A stretch of DNA of 9,536 bases from an uncultured Adlercreutzia sp. (GTDB lineage: Bacteria > Actinomycetota > Coriobacteriia > Coriobacteriales > Eggerthellaceae). Positions 1 through 7,562 of the stretch are shown piece by piece. The notes under the pieces were generated by a model. It was not told the origin of the DNA. It made no database searches and saw only the letters and a list, made by a program, of their open reading frames with translations. The stretch is from assembly GCA_902478715.1 (NCBI GenBank), contig CABSMC010000085.1:1-9536 (forward strand), written 5' to 3'. The position numbers were made by a program, and so were the translations under genes. The stretch's first letter is position 1. The number at the start of each line of letters is the position of its first letter.

Positions 1-21
1 GGAGATGTGTATAAGAGACAG
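1..21 (+). other. Nextera/Tn5 transposase adapter remnant (sequencing artefact)
   Basis: Positions 3-21 read AGATGTGTATAAGAGACAG, which is exactly the 19-bp Tn5 mosaic end used in Nextera library preparation. The two bases before it (GG) match the end of the Nextera read-2 adapter arm. It sits at the very first base of the window and interrupts the coding frame of rpoD, so it is untrimmed adapter at a contig end and not biological DNA. Genomic sequence starts at position 22. Translation of this adapter gives the VYKRQ peptide at the start of a spurious plus-strand ORF. Confidence 0.96.
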
Positions 22-1188
<1,167 letters not shown>

Positions 1189-1265
1189 GCGATAGTCCTT
1201 TCTCTGGCGTCCGCGCCTGATTTTGGGCATAGAAACACAATTCTGGCGCAGAGATACAGCAGAGA

Positions 1266-1294
1266 AGAATACTACAAAGAGAAGACCCCTTCAA
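1266..1294 (-). promoter_or_regulatory. Candidate sigma-70 promoter of rpoD
   Basis: On the minus strand TTGAAG (1294-1289) is followed after exactly 17 nt by TATTCT (1271-1266). These match TTGACA at 4 of 6 and TATAAT at 4 of 6 positions. Initiation would fall near 1259, giving a leader of about 70 nt before the GTG of rpoD. It lies downstream of the probable terminator of the two-component operon, so rpoD would have its own promoter. Confidence 0.4.
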
Positions 1295-1354
1295 GAGAAA
1301 ACCGGCCAGAAGTTTACCCGCAACAACAATTGGTGATCTTCGCACAACCTCTAC

Positions 1355-1376
1355 AAAAGAGGCACTCGAGCGCCCC
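1355..1376 (-). terminator. Probable intrinsic terminator of the two-component operon
   Basis: Read on the minus strand, GGGGCGC - TCGA - GTGCCTC forms a 7-bp stem (two G-U pairs) with a 4-nt loop, directly followed by TTTT. It begins 19 nt after the stop of the response regulator and before the rpoD promoter candidate, as expected for an operon end. The short U-run and the two wobble pairs suggest a modest terminator. Confidence 0.45.
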
Positions 1377-1395
1377 GGCACCGGGCACTGCGAAG

Positions 1396-2106
1396 CTACA
1401 GCGACTCGGCCAACTTGTAGCCCACCCGCCAGACGGTAACAAGGTAGCGCGGCTTGGAGGGGTCATCCTCTATCTTCTCGCGAATCTTGCGCACCATGAC
1501 GGTGATGGAATTAGGGTCAGCCGCCTCCTTGCTGCCCCAGAGCGTCTCGAGGATCTGATCGCGGGTGAACACGGCGCCCGGGTCGGAGGCGAGCAGCTCT
1601 ATTAGCTCGATCTCACGAGAAGAAAGCGTCACGACCTCGCCACGCAACCGCACCTCGTACTTTCCGAAACGGATCTCCAAATCCCCCACCGAAAAGGCTT
1701 CGGAACGGTGGTCGCGCCCTTCGCGCTGGCGCTCGCGGTCACGCTCGCGGCGGCGTAAATGCGCGTTCAGACGCAGAAGCAGCTCTTCGGACTGGAAGGG
1801 CTTCACGAGGTAGTCGTCAGCGCCGGCTTTAAAGCCGATGGACTTATCCACGATGTCGCCCTTGGCAGTGAGAAACATGATCGGCACATTGCGACCCTCG
1901 CCTCGTACGATCTCGCAGATCTCGAAGCCATTGATATCAGGCAGCATTACGTCCAGAATAAGGAAGTCGGGACGCTCGGCTCTCAGCATTTCCAGGCCGT
2001 CGGTTCCATTGCCCGCGCAGCAGAAGTCGTAGCCGCCGCGGCGCACGATCTGCTCGATGAGCACCTGCATGGACGCGTCGTCATCGACGAGCATCACCTT
2101 AGTCAT
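1396..2106 (-). CDS. OmpR/PhoB-family response regulator
   Basis: This is the DNA-binding output protein of the adjacent kinase (236 residues). The N-terminal receiver domain (about 1-118) has the acidic pocket D8-D9-D10, the phosphoacceptor D52 in ILDVMLPD, the switch residue T80 (FLTAK) and K102 (LVKPF). A charged Arg/Glu linker (about 119-138) leads to a C-terminal winged helix (about 140-236) with the OmpR-type pattern LSSREIELIELL, VFTRDQILETLWG and ITVMVRKIREKI. The ATG at 2104-2106 is chosen because the receiver begins there (MTKVMLVDDD), with GGAGGAAG just upstream. It overlaps the 3' end of the kinase gene by 8 nt, so translation is probably coupled. A longer reading to 2184 would only add residues from another frame of the kinase. 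Target promoters are unknown; dmsAB is a natural candidate. Confidence 0.95.
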   Translation of the reverse strand: MTKVMLVDDDASMQVLIEQIVRRGGYDFCCAGNGTDGLEMLRAERPDFLILDVMLPDINGFEICEIVRGEGRNVPIMFLTAKGDIVDKSIGFKAGADDYLVKPFQSEELLLRLNAHLRRRERDRERQREGRDHRSEAFSVGDLEIRFGKYEVRLRGEVVTLSSREIELIELLASDPGAVFTRDQILETLWGSKEAADPNSITVMVRKIREKIEDDPSKPRYLVTVWRVGYKLAESL

Positions 2107-3907
2107 GGTCTTCCTCCTCCGCGGGCAGTTCAACCGCGAACGTCGAGCCGCATCCCGGCTCACTTGACACGGCCACGGTGCCACCCATCATGGCCACTAG
2201 GTCCTTTACCAACGAAAGCCCCAGCCCGCTACCGCCGTAACGGCGCACGGTGGACATGTTCTCCTGTCGGAACCGCTCGAAGATGAGCTCCTGGGCCTCT
2301 TTCGGAATACCTATGCCGGTGTCCCTCACGCGCATCACCACGTTGCGAGCACCATCCTCTTTCGCCTCGCAACAGACGCGCACAGCCACCTCGCCGCCAG
2401 CGTCGGTGAACTTCACGGCATTACTCGTAAGATTTGCGAGCACCCGGCGCAGCTTCTCCCAATCTCCCATAATGAGAGGCACGTCGAAATCGACACGAGT
2501 GGTGAAGGCCACGCCTTTCTTGGCAGCCACGGGCGCCATGGCCGACTCCACCATTCCCACGAGGTCGTTCAAATCAACCAGCTCCAGGTTCAGCGTCTCG
2601 GAGCCCGCCTGGATGCGGGCGCACTCCAGCACATTGTCCACCATTTCTAGCAAGATGGCGCCGTTTTTGCCAATCTCCTCCAATTGGCGGCGCGCCTCGG
2701 GCCGATCGGGGCCGATGGACTCACCCAAAAGCTCGGCAAAAGCCAAGATGGAGGTTAGCGGCGTGCGCAACTCGTGGCTGACAATGGCAAGGAAATCGGA
2801 CTTGTATTGGTTGTCCCGGGCGAGCTGGGCGTTGATCTCCTCTACTCGGCGGCGCTGACACTCCAGCTCGGCGTTTGCACTGGAGAGCTGTTCTGTGCGC
2901 TCGGCTACCTGAGATTCCAAACTTCCGTAAAGCTCCTCCAGGCGCTGGGCCATAGAATGGTACTGCTCGATGAGGCCGTCTATCTCGCGGGACGAGTACA
3001 GCACGCCGCGCTCGGCCATGTCCAGGGAGCCTCGTGGCGGGAGGCCGCGGAGGCAACCGGAAGCGGACGCGGGCCCATGTCCAATGACGCCCGCCGGGCC
3101 AAAGACCCCTGGAGTACCCATCTCCCCCTCGTCCGTCCGCGCGCCGGGCTCGGCCACACGAGAGAACGAAGCACGCAGCTCCGTCAAAGGCTCAGTAATG
3201 AGTCGGCTGATGACGACATAGATGAGAAGCGCCATGGCAGCCACCACGGCCAGAAAGAACATCATGTTGCCGACGATGGCATCACGCATGTTGGCCATGG
3301 CGCCATCGGCGGGAACCACCACCGATACTGCTCCGGCCACATCTCCCACGCTCCAGCCCTCTTTCGGGTAACCAGTCGCATCCAGCTCGCCGGCGGGCTG
3401 GCCGTGGCACTCGATGCAGTCGTCGGAGACGTCCATGGCCCGCACATAGCGGAAGACCTGATCACCTCCCTCGGTCTGGTAACCCCACACCTCATCGGTG
3501 TCCTCATCCGTCAAAAATGCCTCGATGGCGGCGGCCTCGTAGGCGTCCGGGATATTGTAGATGTTGCGCGGGTTCAAATTCGTGAAGCGGATGGAGTAGT
3601 CCGTCTTCTCGGAGAACAGAGCCGCCACCGACTTGCCCGCGATGGCGCAGTGCAGTCCCTTGTAGTCGTACTCCCCATCGGAGGTGTAGTTGATGACGTT
3701 CTGATTCAGGGAGATGAAATCCCACATGGCATCCATCTCGGTAACGAGCACCCGAGACTTTTCCAGAAGGTCGGTCTCGGCGCGGCGCGACTGATCGTCG
3801 TAGGTGAACGCAAGGAACACCGCTGATATCAGCACGAGAACAACCGTGAGAAGCCCGATGAGCTTCGTCCGCAGTCCGATCTTCCTCTGTCGCCCGACTC
3901 TCGCCAC
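2099..3907 (-). CDS. Membrane sensor histidine kinase with c-haem (DUF3365/Tll0287-like) sensor domain
   Basis: This 602-residue membrane kinase would phosphorylate the regulator encoded next to it. A basic N-terminus precedes membrane segment 1 (about 15-35). The extracytoplasmic domain (about 36-212) has a CIECH motif (C164, C167, H168), the CxxCH signature for covalent haem c, in a context typical of DUF3365/Tll0287-like domains. Membrane segment 2 is at about 214-237. A HAMP-like linker follows, then a coiled coil (about 308-365), the HisKA box SHELRTP with H378, and the ATPase domain with N box (N492-N496), DTGIGIP (529-535) and GGSGLGLSL (558-566). The HAMP connector, about 256-305, is far longer than normal and Gly/Pro-rich. 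The start is the GTG at 3905-3907, which has no clear ribosome site but lies 4 nt after a 16-codon leader ORF with a strong one. The signal sensed (redox, gas or other haem ligand) is inference. Confidence 0.93.
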   Translation of the reverse strand: MARVGRQRKIGLRTKLIGLLTVVLVLISAVFLAFTYDDQSRRAETDLLEKSRVLVTEMDAMWDFISLNQNVINYTSDGEYDYKGLHCAIAGKSVAALFSEKTDYSIRFTNLNPRNIYNIPDAYEAAAIEAFLTDEDTDEVWGYQTEGGDQVFRYVRAMDVSDDCIECHGQPAGELDATGYPKEGWSVGDVAGAVSVVVPADGAMANMRDAIVGNMMFFLAVVAAMALLIYVVISRLITEPLTELRASFSRVAEPGARTDEGEMGTPGVFGPAGVIGHGPASASGCLRGLPPRGSLDMAERGVLYSSREIDGLIEQYHSMAQRLEELYGSLESQVAERTEQLSSANAELECQRRRVEEINAQLARDNQYKSDFLAIVSHELRTPLTSILAFAELLGESIGPDRPEARRQLEEIGKNGAILLEMVDNVLECARIQAGSETLNLELVDLNDLVGMVESAMAPVAAKKGVAFTTRVDFDVPLIMGDWEKLRRVLANLTSNAVKFTDAGGEVAVRVCCEAKEDGARNVVMRVRDTGIGIPKEAQELIFERFRQENMSTVRRYGGSGLGLSLVKDLVAMMGGTVAVSSEPGCGSTFAVELPAEEEDHD

Positions 3908-3911
3908 AGCT

Positions 3912-3962
3912 CTACTGCACCCACTTCCAGGCAGTGCGCGGCCGGCTCCTCTTCTTATCCAT
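3912..3962 (-). CDS. Putative 16-residue leader ORF coupling translation to the kinase
   Basis: The ATG at 3960-3962 has a strong purine-rich site just upstream (AGGGAGGG, 3973-3966). It opens a frame of 16 codons, MDKKRSRPRTAWKWVQ, ending in TAG at 3912-3914. The stop is only 4 nt before the GTG of the kinase, which has no good ribosome site of its own. This arrangement fits a leader peptide whose translation delivers ribosomes to the kinase start. The peptide is very basic (K, R) with two Trp. The alternative is that the kinase truly starts here and one base is wrong in the assembly. Confidence 0.45.
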   Translation of the reverse strand: MDKKRSRPRTAWKWVQ

Positions 3963-3983
3963 GCACCCTCCCTAACCCCCGAT

Positions 3984-4015
3984 GCGGCTGGTAGGAGTTA
4001 TACCCTACCAGCCGC
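3984..4015 (-). promoter_or_regulatory. Perfect 12-bp inverted repeat upstream of the kinase, possible operator/promoter
   Basis: GCGGCTGGTAGG (3984-3995) and CCTACCAGCCGC (4004-4015) are perfect reverse complements separated by 8 nt. On the minus strand the loop contains TATAAC (4002-3997), a 5-of-6 match to a -10 box, with no good -35 at the right distance. It could be an activator site around a weak promoter for the two-component genes, or an RNA hairpin between dmsB and the kinase. Neither strand has a T-run after it, so it is not a standard terminator. Confidence 0.5.
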
Positions 4016-4051
4016 CGTAAAGCTAGTGTCCCGTTCTTAAACCGTCGGCGC

Positions 4052-4669
4052 TTAGGCCTCGTGGCTCACTTCCTGCGGGTTGCGCAGCACGCCGCCCTTG
4101 GCCGCGTCACGATGGGGCGCGAACACCACAGCGGGGCCCGTCTCATCGGTCAGCTCGCCCAAAGCGCTCACGCCCTCGGGATGGCGCTCCCGCAGCTCGG
4201 AAAGCGTGCCGAACTCCAGAGCGCGCACCGGACAGGCTTTGGCGCAGGTGGGATCCGGCGTGCCCTCCGGGTTCTCGTCGGAGCAGAGCACGCACTTGTG
4301 GGACAGGCCATCGTCCAGCTGCACCGGATGCCCGTAGGGGCAGCTTTTCTCGCAGGTCATGCAGCCGATGCACTTCTCCTTGTCGTTGTTGACGATGCCC
4401 GTCTCCGGATCCTTCTGCATGGCGCCGGTGGGGCAGTTGGCCACACAGGCCGGGTTCTCGCAATGTCCGCAGGTCATCGAGACGTAGTAGGTGAACGCCG
4501 TGGCGGTAAAGGCGCCGGCCTCGTCGGCCTTCCACTCGCCGCCGCCGAACTCGAACACCTTGCGGAACTTCTGCGGCACCTCCAAGTTATTGCGATCGAA
4601 GCACGAGGTCATGCAGGCCTTGCAGCCGGTGCAGATATCGGTGTTGACGAAAAATCCGTACTGTTCCAT
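4052..4669 (-). CDS. dmsB: DmsB-type four-cluster iron-sulfur electron-transfer subunit
   Basis: This 205-residue ferredoxin-like subunit would pass electrons to the molybdenum subunit DmsA. It has sixteen cysteines in four groups for four [4Fe-4S] clusters: C13/C16/C19/C23, C67/C70/C75/C79, C100/C103/C106/C110 and C126/C129/C142/C146. This is the layout of DmsB and its relatives. It has no signal peptide, so export would be by piggy-back on the Tat signal of DmsA, as known for this family. The ATG at 4667-4669 is preceded by AGAGGGGG and lies 15 nt after the dmsA stop, so the two form an operon. The C-terminal tail (about 150-205) is polar. No membrane anchor gene follows; the next gene is the sensor kinase. 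Family assignment is firm, substrate chain is inferred. Confidence 0.93.
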   Translation of the reverse strand: MEQYGFFVNTDICTGCKACMTSCFDRNNLEVPQKFRKVFEFGGGEWKADEAGAFTATAFTYYVSMTCGHCENPACVANCPTGAMQKDPETGIVNNDKEKCIGCMTCEKSCPYGHPVQLDDGLSHKCVLCSDENPEGTPDPTCAKACPVRALEFGTLSELRERHPEGVSALGELTDETGPAVVFAPHRDAAKGGVLRNPQEVSHEA

Positions 4670-4684
4670 GATCTATCCCCCTCT

Positions 4685-7312
4685 TTAGGCCTTCTCGATC
4701 TTGCACAGGTTGGAATGGACGCCGTTGCCCTTGGAAATGGGCGTCGGGCGCGAGGACGTCAGCACCGAGATGCAGCCGCCCAAATCGAGCACGCTGGGAT
4801 CGCCGATGGTGGCGCCGTCGCGGGACTCCGGGTCGTACCAGGCGCCTTGGGGCACGCTGACCACGCCGGGCATGATGCGGTTCGTCACCTTCGCGGTCAT
4901 CTGGGAACGCCCGCGCTCGGTGGACACGATGACGGTGTCGTCCTGATTGATGCCGAGCGTGGCGGCATCGCCCTCGTTGATCCAGCACTGCTGCGGAGCC
5001 ACCGAACTCATCCACGGCACGTTCCCGTAGGAGGAGTGGGTGCGCGTCTTGGTGTGGTGTCCGATGAGCTGGAAGGGATACTCCTCACGCAGCGGATCGC
5101 CGTACCCCTCGAAGTTCTCATACCAGATGGGCAGGCCCGTAATCTGGTCGCGGCCGTCGTCGGGCACGTACCCGCCGCCGGTGAGGTCCCACTGGCGCGA
5201 CAGGTTGTAAGCCTGTTTCGAGAACACCTCGTACTTGCCCGAGGGCGTGGCGAGCGGGCCCTCCGGCGCGGCGATAGCCGGTGTGTGGTCATCGGTCTGT
5301 TTGATGAGGCCTGCGGCGCGGAACTCCTCGAAGGTGTCGGGCAAATCGTCGCCAGCCGCCTTCCCCTCGTTGTAGCACCACTCGATCCAGTCGAGCTGAG
5401 TCTTGCCCTCAGTGAACTCGTCCTTGATCCCGAGCGCGTCGGCCAGAAGAGTGCAGATCTCGTAGATGGGCTTGGCCTCGAACAGAGGCTCGATGGCCTT
5501 CGACTCGCAGCAGATGAAACCGGTCCAAGCGGTGCCGCCGGTGGTGAGGTCGTCCTCCTCGAAGGGAGTGGTGCCCGGCAGGATGATGTCGGAGGCCATG
5601 GCCGTCGGCGTCATCCACGGGTCTACGGTGACGATCATGCGCACGCCGGAGTCTTTTTCATCCGGCAGGTTGTAGATGCGCAGCGAATCGTTGATGTCGG
5701 CGTGCTGGCCCATCATGACGTTGGAGCCGTAGTTCCAGATGAACTTGATGGGGGCCGCAAGCTTCAGGGTGCCGGGCTCCTCGGCGTAGGTGGTGACACC
5801 GGTCTCGTCGATGGCGCGGATGCCCCAGGTGGCGTCGTTCATGACCGTGTAGTCCTCGATGGCCTGGTACCAGTCGAAGAACGACACGCACACCCCCACC
5901 GTGTTCTTCTCGGGGAAGCACGGGATGGCCGTGGGCGTGGCGAAGGGAACGCCGCCCGTGCCCTCGCGAGCGCCGGTGCCGCCACCGGAGATGCCCACGT
6001 TGCCGGTGATGGCGGCGATCATCGCGATAGCGCGTGAGTTGTTGCCACCGTTGGAGTGGCGCTGCGGGCCCCAGCCCTGAATGGTAGCCGTCGGGCCGTC
6101 CATAAACAGGTCAGCCAGCTCGCGGATGGTGTCGGCCGGAATGCCGGTGATGCCGGCGGCCCACTCTGGAGTTTTCTCGCCCGTGCCCCCATAAGCGCCG
6201 GTGCCGGCGAGATAGGCCTCGTAGGACATGTCGTCCTCGATGGTGAGCGTACCGGACTTGTCGAGCCCCATGAAGGCGGTGCTCGTGGGCTCGGCGGCCT
6301 TCACATCATCGGCGAAGCTGTCAGAGAAGAAGCCGACGAACTTGTCGCGGATGAGCGTCTCGTCCAGCTTGCCGGCACTGAACAGGTATTGGATCATGCC
6401 AGCCACAAGCGCCATGTCGGTGCCGGGACGGATAGGGATCCAGCGGTTGGCCACGCCCACGGCAGTATCCGACAGGTGCGGGTCCACCACCACGATGGTG
6501 GCCTCGGGATTCTGCAAGCGCACCTGGGTGAGCAGGTACTGCATGGCCGAGCCAGACATGCGGGTGTTGGCCGGGTTGTTGCCGAACAGCACGATGTTCT
6601 TGGAGTTCACGAGGTCGGTCACCTCGTTGTTCGACCAGGCGTCGCCGTTAAAGAGCGGCATCTCCCAGGTGATCTGCCCGGTGGAGTAGTCGGCGTACTG
6701 GCGCAAGTAGCCGCCCCACAGATTCATGAGGCGCGCGAACATGGTCTGGTCGGGATGCCACGACTTCGACACCGTGCCGCCCAGCACGCCGGTGCCGTAC
6801 TGGATGTAGAAGGCGTCGTTGCCGTACTCCTCTTTGATCTCCTTCATAGTGGTGGCGATGAGATTGATGGCCTCGTCCCAGGTGATCTCCTCGTACTTGC
6901 CCTCGCCGCGCTTGGTGCCCTCGACGCGCTTGAGCGGCTTCTGGACGCGGTCGGGACTGTAGATGCGCTGGCGGTTGGTGCGGCCGCGCACGCAGGAGCG
7001 CATCTGGTAGATCTTGCCGGGGCCGAACTCGTCGTCGCCGTCGGAATCGATGTCGATGCGCACGACCTGGCCATCCTTCACGTAGGCCTTCAGCGGGCAG
7101 CGGCTGCCGCAGTTCACATGGCACGCCGACCAGCTGACGGTGTCGTAGTCAAGCGGCTCCCCGCCGGTGACGGGCAGGCTGTCTGCGGCCGTCCCCTCCT
7201 GCTTGGCGGTCGGCGCGCAGCCGGTCAGCGCCACGCCGACCCCCGTCGCCCCGGCCAGGCCGAGGAACGACCGGCGGCTGATCTTGCCGAAGGTTTGCGC
7301 AGTCTTTCCCAT
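4685..7312 (-). CDS. dmsA: DmsA-type molybdopterin oxidoreductase catalytic subunit, Tat-exported with lipobox
   Basis: This is the catalytic subunit of a DMSO-reductase-family enzyme (875 residues, somewhat longer than typical DmsA at about 800). The N-terminus has the twin-arginine motif SRRSFLG (R13-R14) and then a hydrophobic stretch ending in LTGC (C32), a lipobox. The cluster-binding site is C64-x3-C68-x3-C72-x34-C107. S210 in YADYSTGQ matches the serine molybdenum ligand of DmsA. Further family motifs are VLFGNNPANTRMSG, WIPIRPGTDMALV, TIQGWGPQRHSNG and GHHTKTRTHSSYGN, with a C-terminal molybdopterin-binding domain ending SRPTPISKGNGVHSN. The match to E. coli DmsA/YnfE-type proteins runs along the whole length. 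The ATG at 7310-7312 follows AAAGGGGAG. S-oxides or N-oxides are likely substrates, but this family diverges widely in Eggerthellaceae and the true substrate cannot be read from the sequence. Confidence 0.93.
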   Translation of the reverse strand: MGKTAQTFGKISRRSFLGLAGATGVGVALTGCAPTAKQEGTAADSLPVTGGEPLDYDTVSWSACHVNCGSRCPLKAYVKDGQVVRIDIDSDGDDEFGPGKIYQMRSCVRGRTNRQRIYSPDRVQKPLKRVEGTKRGEGKYEEITWDEAINLIATTMKEIKEEYGNDAFYIQYGTGVLGGTVSKSWHPDQTMFARLMNLWGGYLRQYADYSTGQITWEMPLFNGDAWSNNEVTDLVNSKNIVLFGNNPANTRMSGSAMQYLLTQVRLQNPEATIVVVDPHLSDTAVGVANRWIPIRPGTDMALVAGMIQYLFSAGKLDETLIRDKFVGFFSDSFADDVKAAEPTSTAFMGLDKSGTLTIEDDMSYEAYLAGTGAYGGTGEKTPEWAAGITGIPADTIRELADLFMDGPTATIQGWGPQRHSNGGNNSRAIAMIAAITGNVGISGGGTGAREGTGGVPFATPTAIPCFPEKNTVGVCVSFFDWYQAIEDYTVMNDATWGIRAIDETGVTTYAEEPGTLKLAAPIKFIWNYGSNVMMGQHADINDSLRIYNLPDEKDSGVRMIVTVDPWMTPTAMASDIILPGTTPFEEDDLTTGGTAWTGFICCESKAIEPLFEAKPIYEICTLLADALGIKDEFTEGKTQLDWIEWCYNEGKAAGDDLPDTFEEFRAAGLIKQTDDHTPAIAAPEGPLATPSGKYEVFSKQAYNLSRQWDLTGGGYVPDDGRDQITGLPIWYENFEGYGDPLREEYPFQLIGHHTKTRTHSSYGNVPWMSSVAPQQCWINEGDAATLGINQDDTVIVSTERGRSQMTAKVTNRIMPGVVSVPQGAWYDPESRDGATIGDPSVLDLGGCISVLTSSRPTPISKGNGVHSNLCKIEKA

Positions 7313-7338
7313 AGACTCCCCTTTCCTCTTCTTGTTCG

Positions 7339-7362
7339 GGGCCCGAAATGGAAGCCGGGCCC
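7339..7362 (-). promoter_or_regulatory. GC-rich stem-loop in the dmsA leader
   Basis: GGGCCCG (7339-7345) and CGGGCCC (7356-7362) are perfect complements with a 10-nt loop. In a dmsA transcript the hairpin would end 26 nt before the ATG and leave the GGGGAG ribosome site free. No T-run follows, so it is not an obvious terminator. It may stabilise the mRNA or control translation. Confidence 0.4.
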
Positions 7363-7392
7363 TCGCTCGGAAAGTAAGTCTACGCGCGCGAG

Positions 7393-7407
7393 CATGGAAC
7401 CTCCATG
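7393..7407. promoter_or_regulatory. Short inverted repeat CATGGA-ACC-TCCATG upstream of dmsA
   Basis: Two 6-bp arms with a 3-bp centre form a dyad 81-95 bp upstream of the dmsA start. Size and position fit a regulator binding site, perhaps for a LuxR-type or OmpR-type activator. No convincing -35/-10 pair was found beside it. The call rests only on symmetry and position. Confidence 0.3.
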
Positions 7408-7478
7408 GGTATTTGGTTCATTTTTCCTTAGAGAATTCTTATCGAAATATTGCATCCCAGGTGAGAGCCGTAAAACCG

Positions 7479-7562
7479 CTACTCCAACTCGCCTGTGGCG
7501 TAGGCGTCGTAGATGGCCTCGGGGGAAGATACTACCGGGACAAGCACCAGGACCTTAGGCAT
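7479..7562 (-). CDS. Small 27-residue ORF overlapping the upstream broken gene
   Basis: ATG at 7560-7562 opens a 27-codon frame ending in TAG (7479-7481). The peptide begins MPKVLVLVPVV and ends with an acidic, Ala/Tyr-rich part (SPEAIYDAYATGELE). Its start overlaps the stop of the upstream gene by 8 nt (ATGCCTAA), the usual form of translational coupling, and GAGAGG lies about 12 nt upstream. The composition looks coding, with a hydrophobic strand and then a helix. I do not recognise a family. It may be a genuine small protein or the remaining start of a longer gene that has decayed. It lies on the dmsA strand 166 nt upstream of dmsA. Confidence 0.35.
   Translation of the reverse strand: MPKVLVLVPVVSSPEAIYDAYATGELE

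Noticed and set aside
1189..1230. Alternative rpoD start at ATG 1228-1230
   Set aside because: In frame but without a ribosome site; the GTG at 1188 has AAAGGA at good spacing and begins the usual MADAAKK-like N-terminus.
2107..2184. Upstream extension of the response regulator to 2184
   Set aside because: The added residues lie inside the kinase ATPase domain in another frame, and the receiver domain starts exactly at the ATG at 2106, which has a ribosome site.
3984..4015. Inverted repeat as a rho-independent terminator of dmsAB
   Set aside because: Strong stem but no T-run on either strand after it.
4061..7558. Long plus-strand ORFs (4061-6037 and 6056-7558) opposite dmsB and dmsA
   Set aside because: Low-complexity translations antisense to well-supported enzymes; open frames result from GC-rich third positions.
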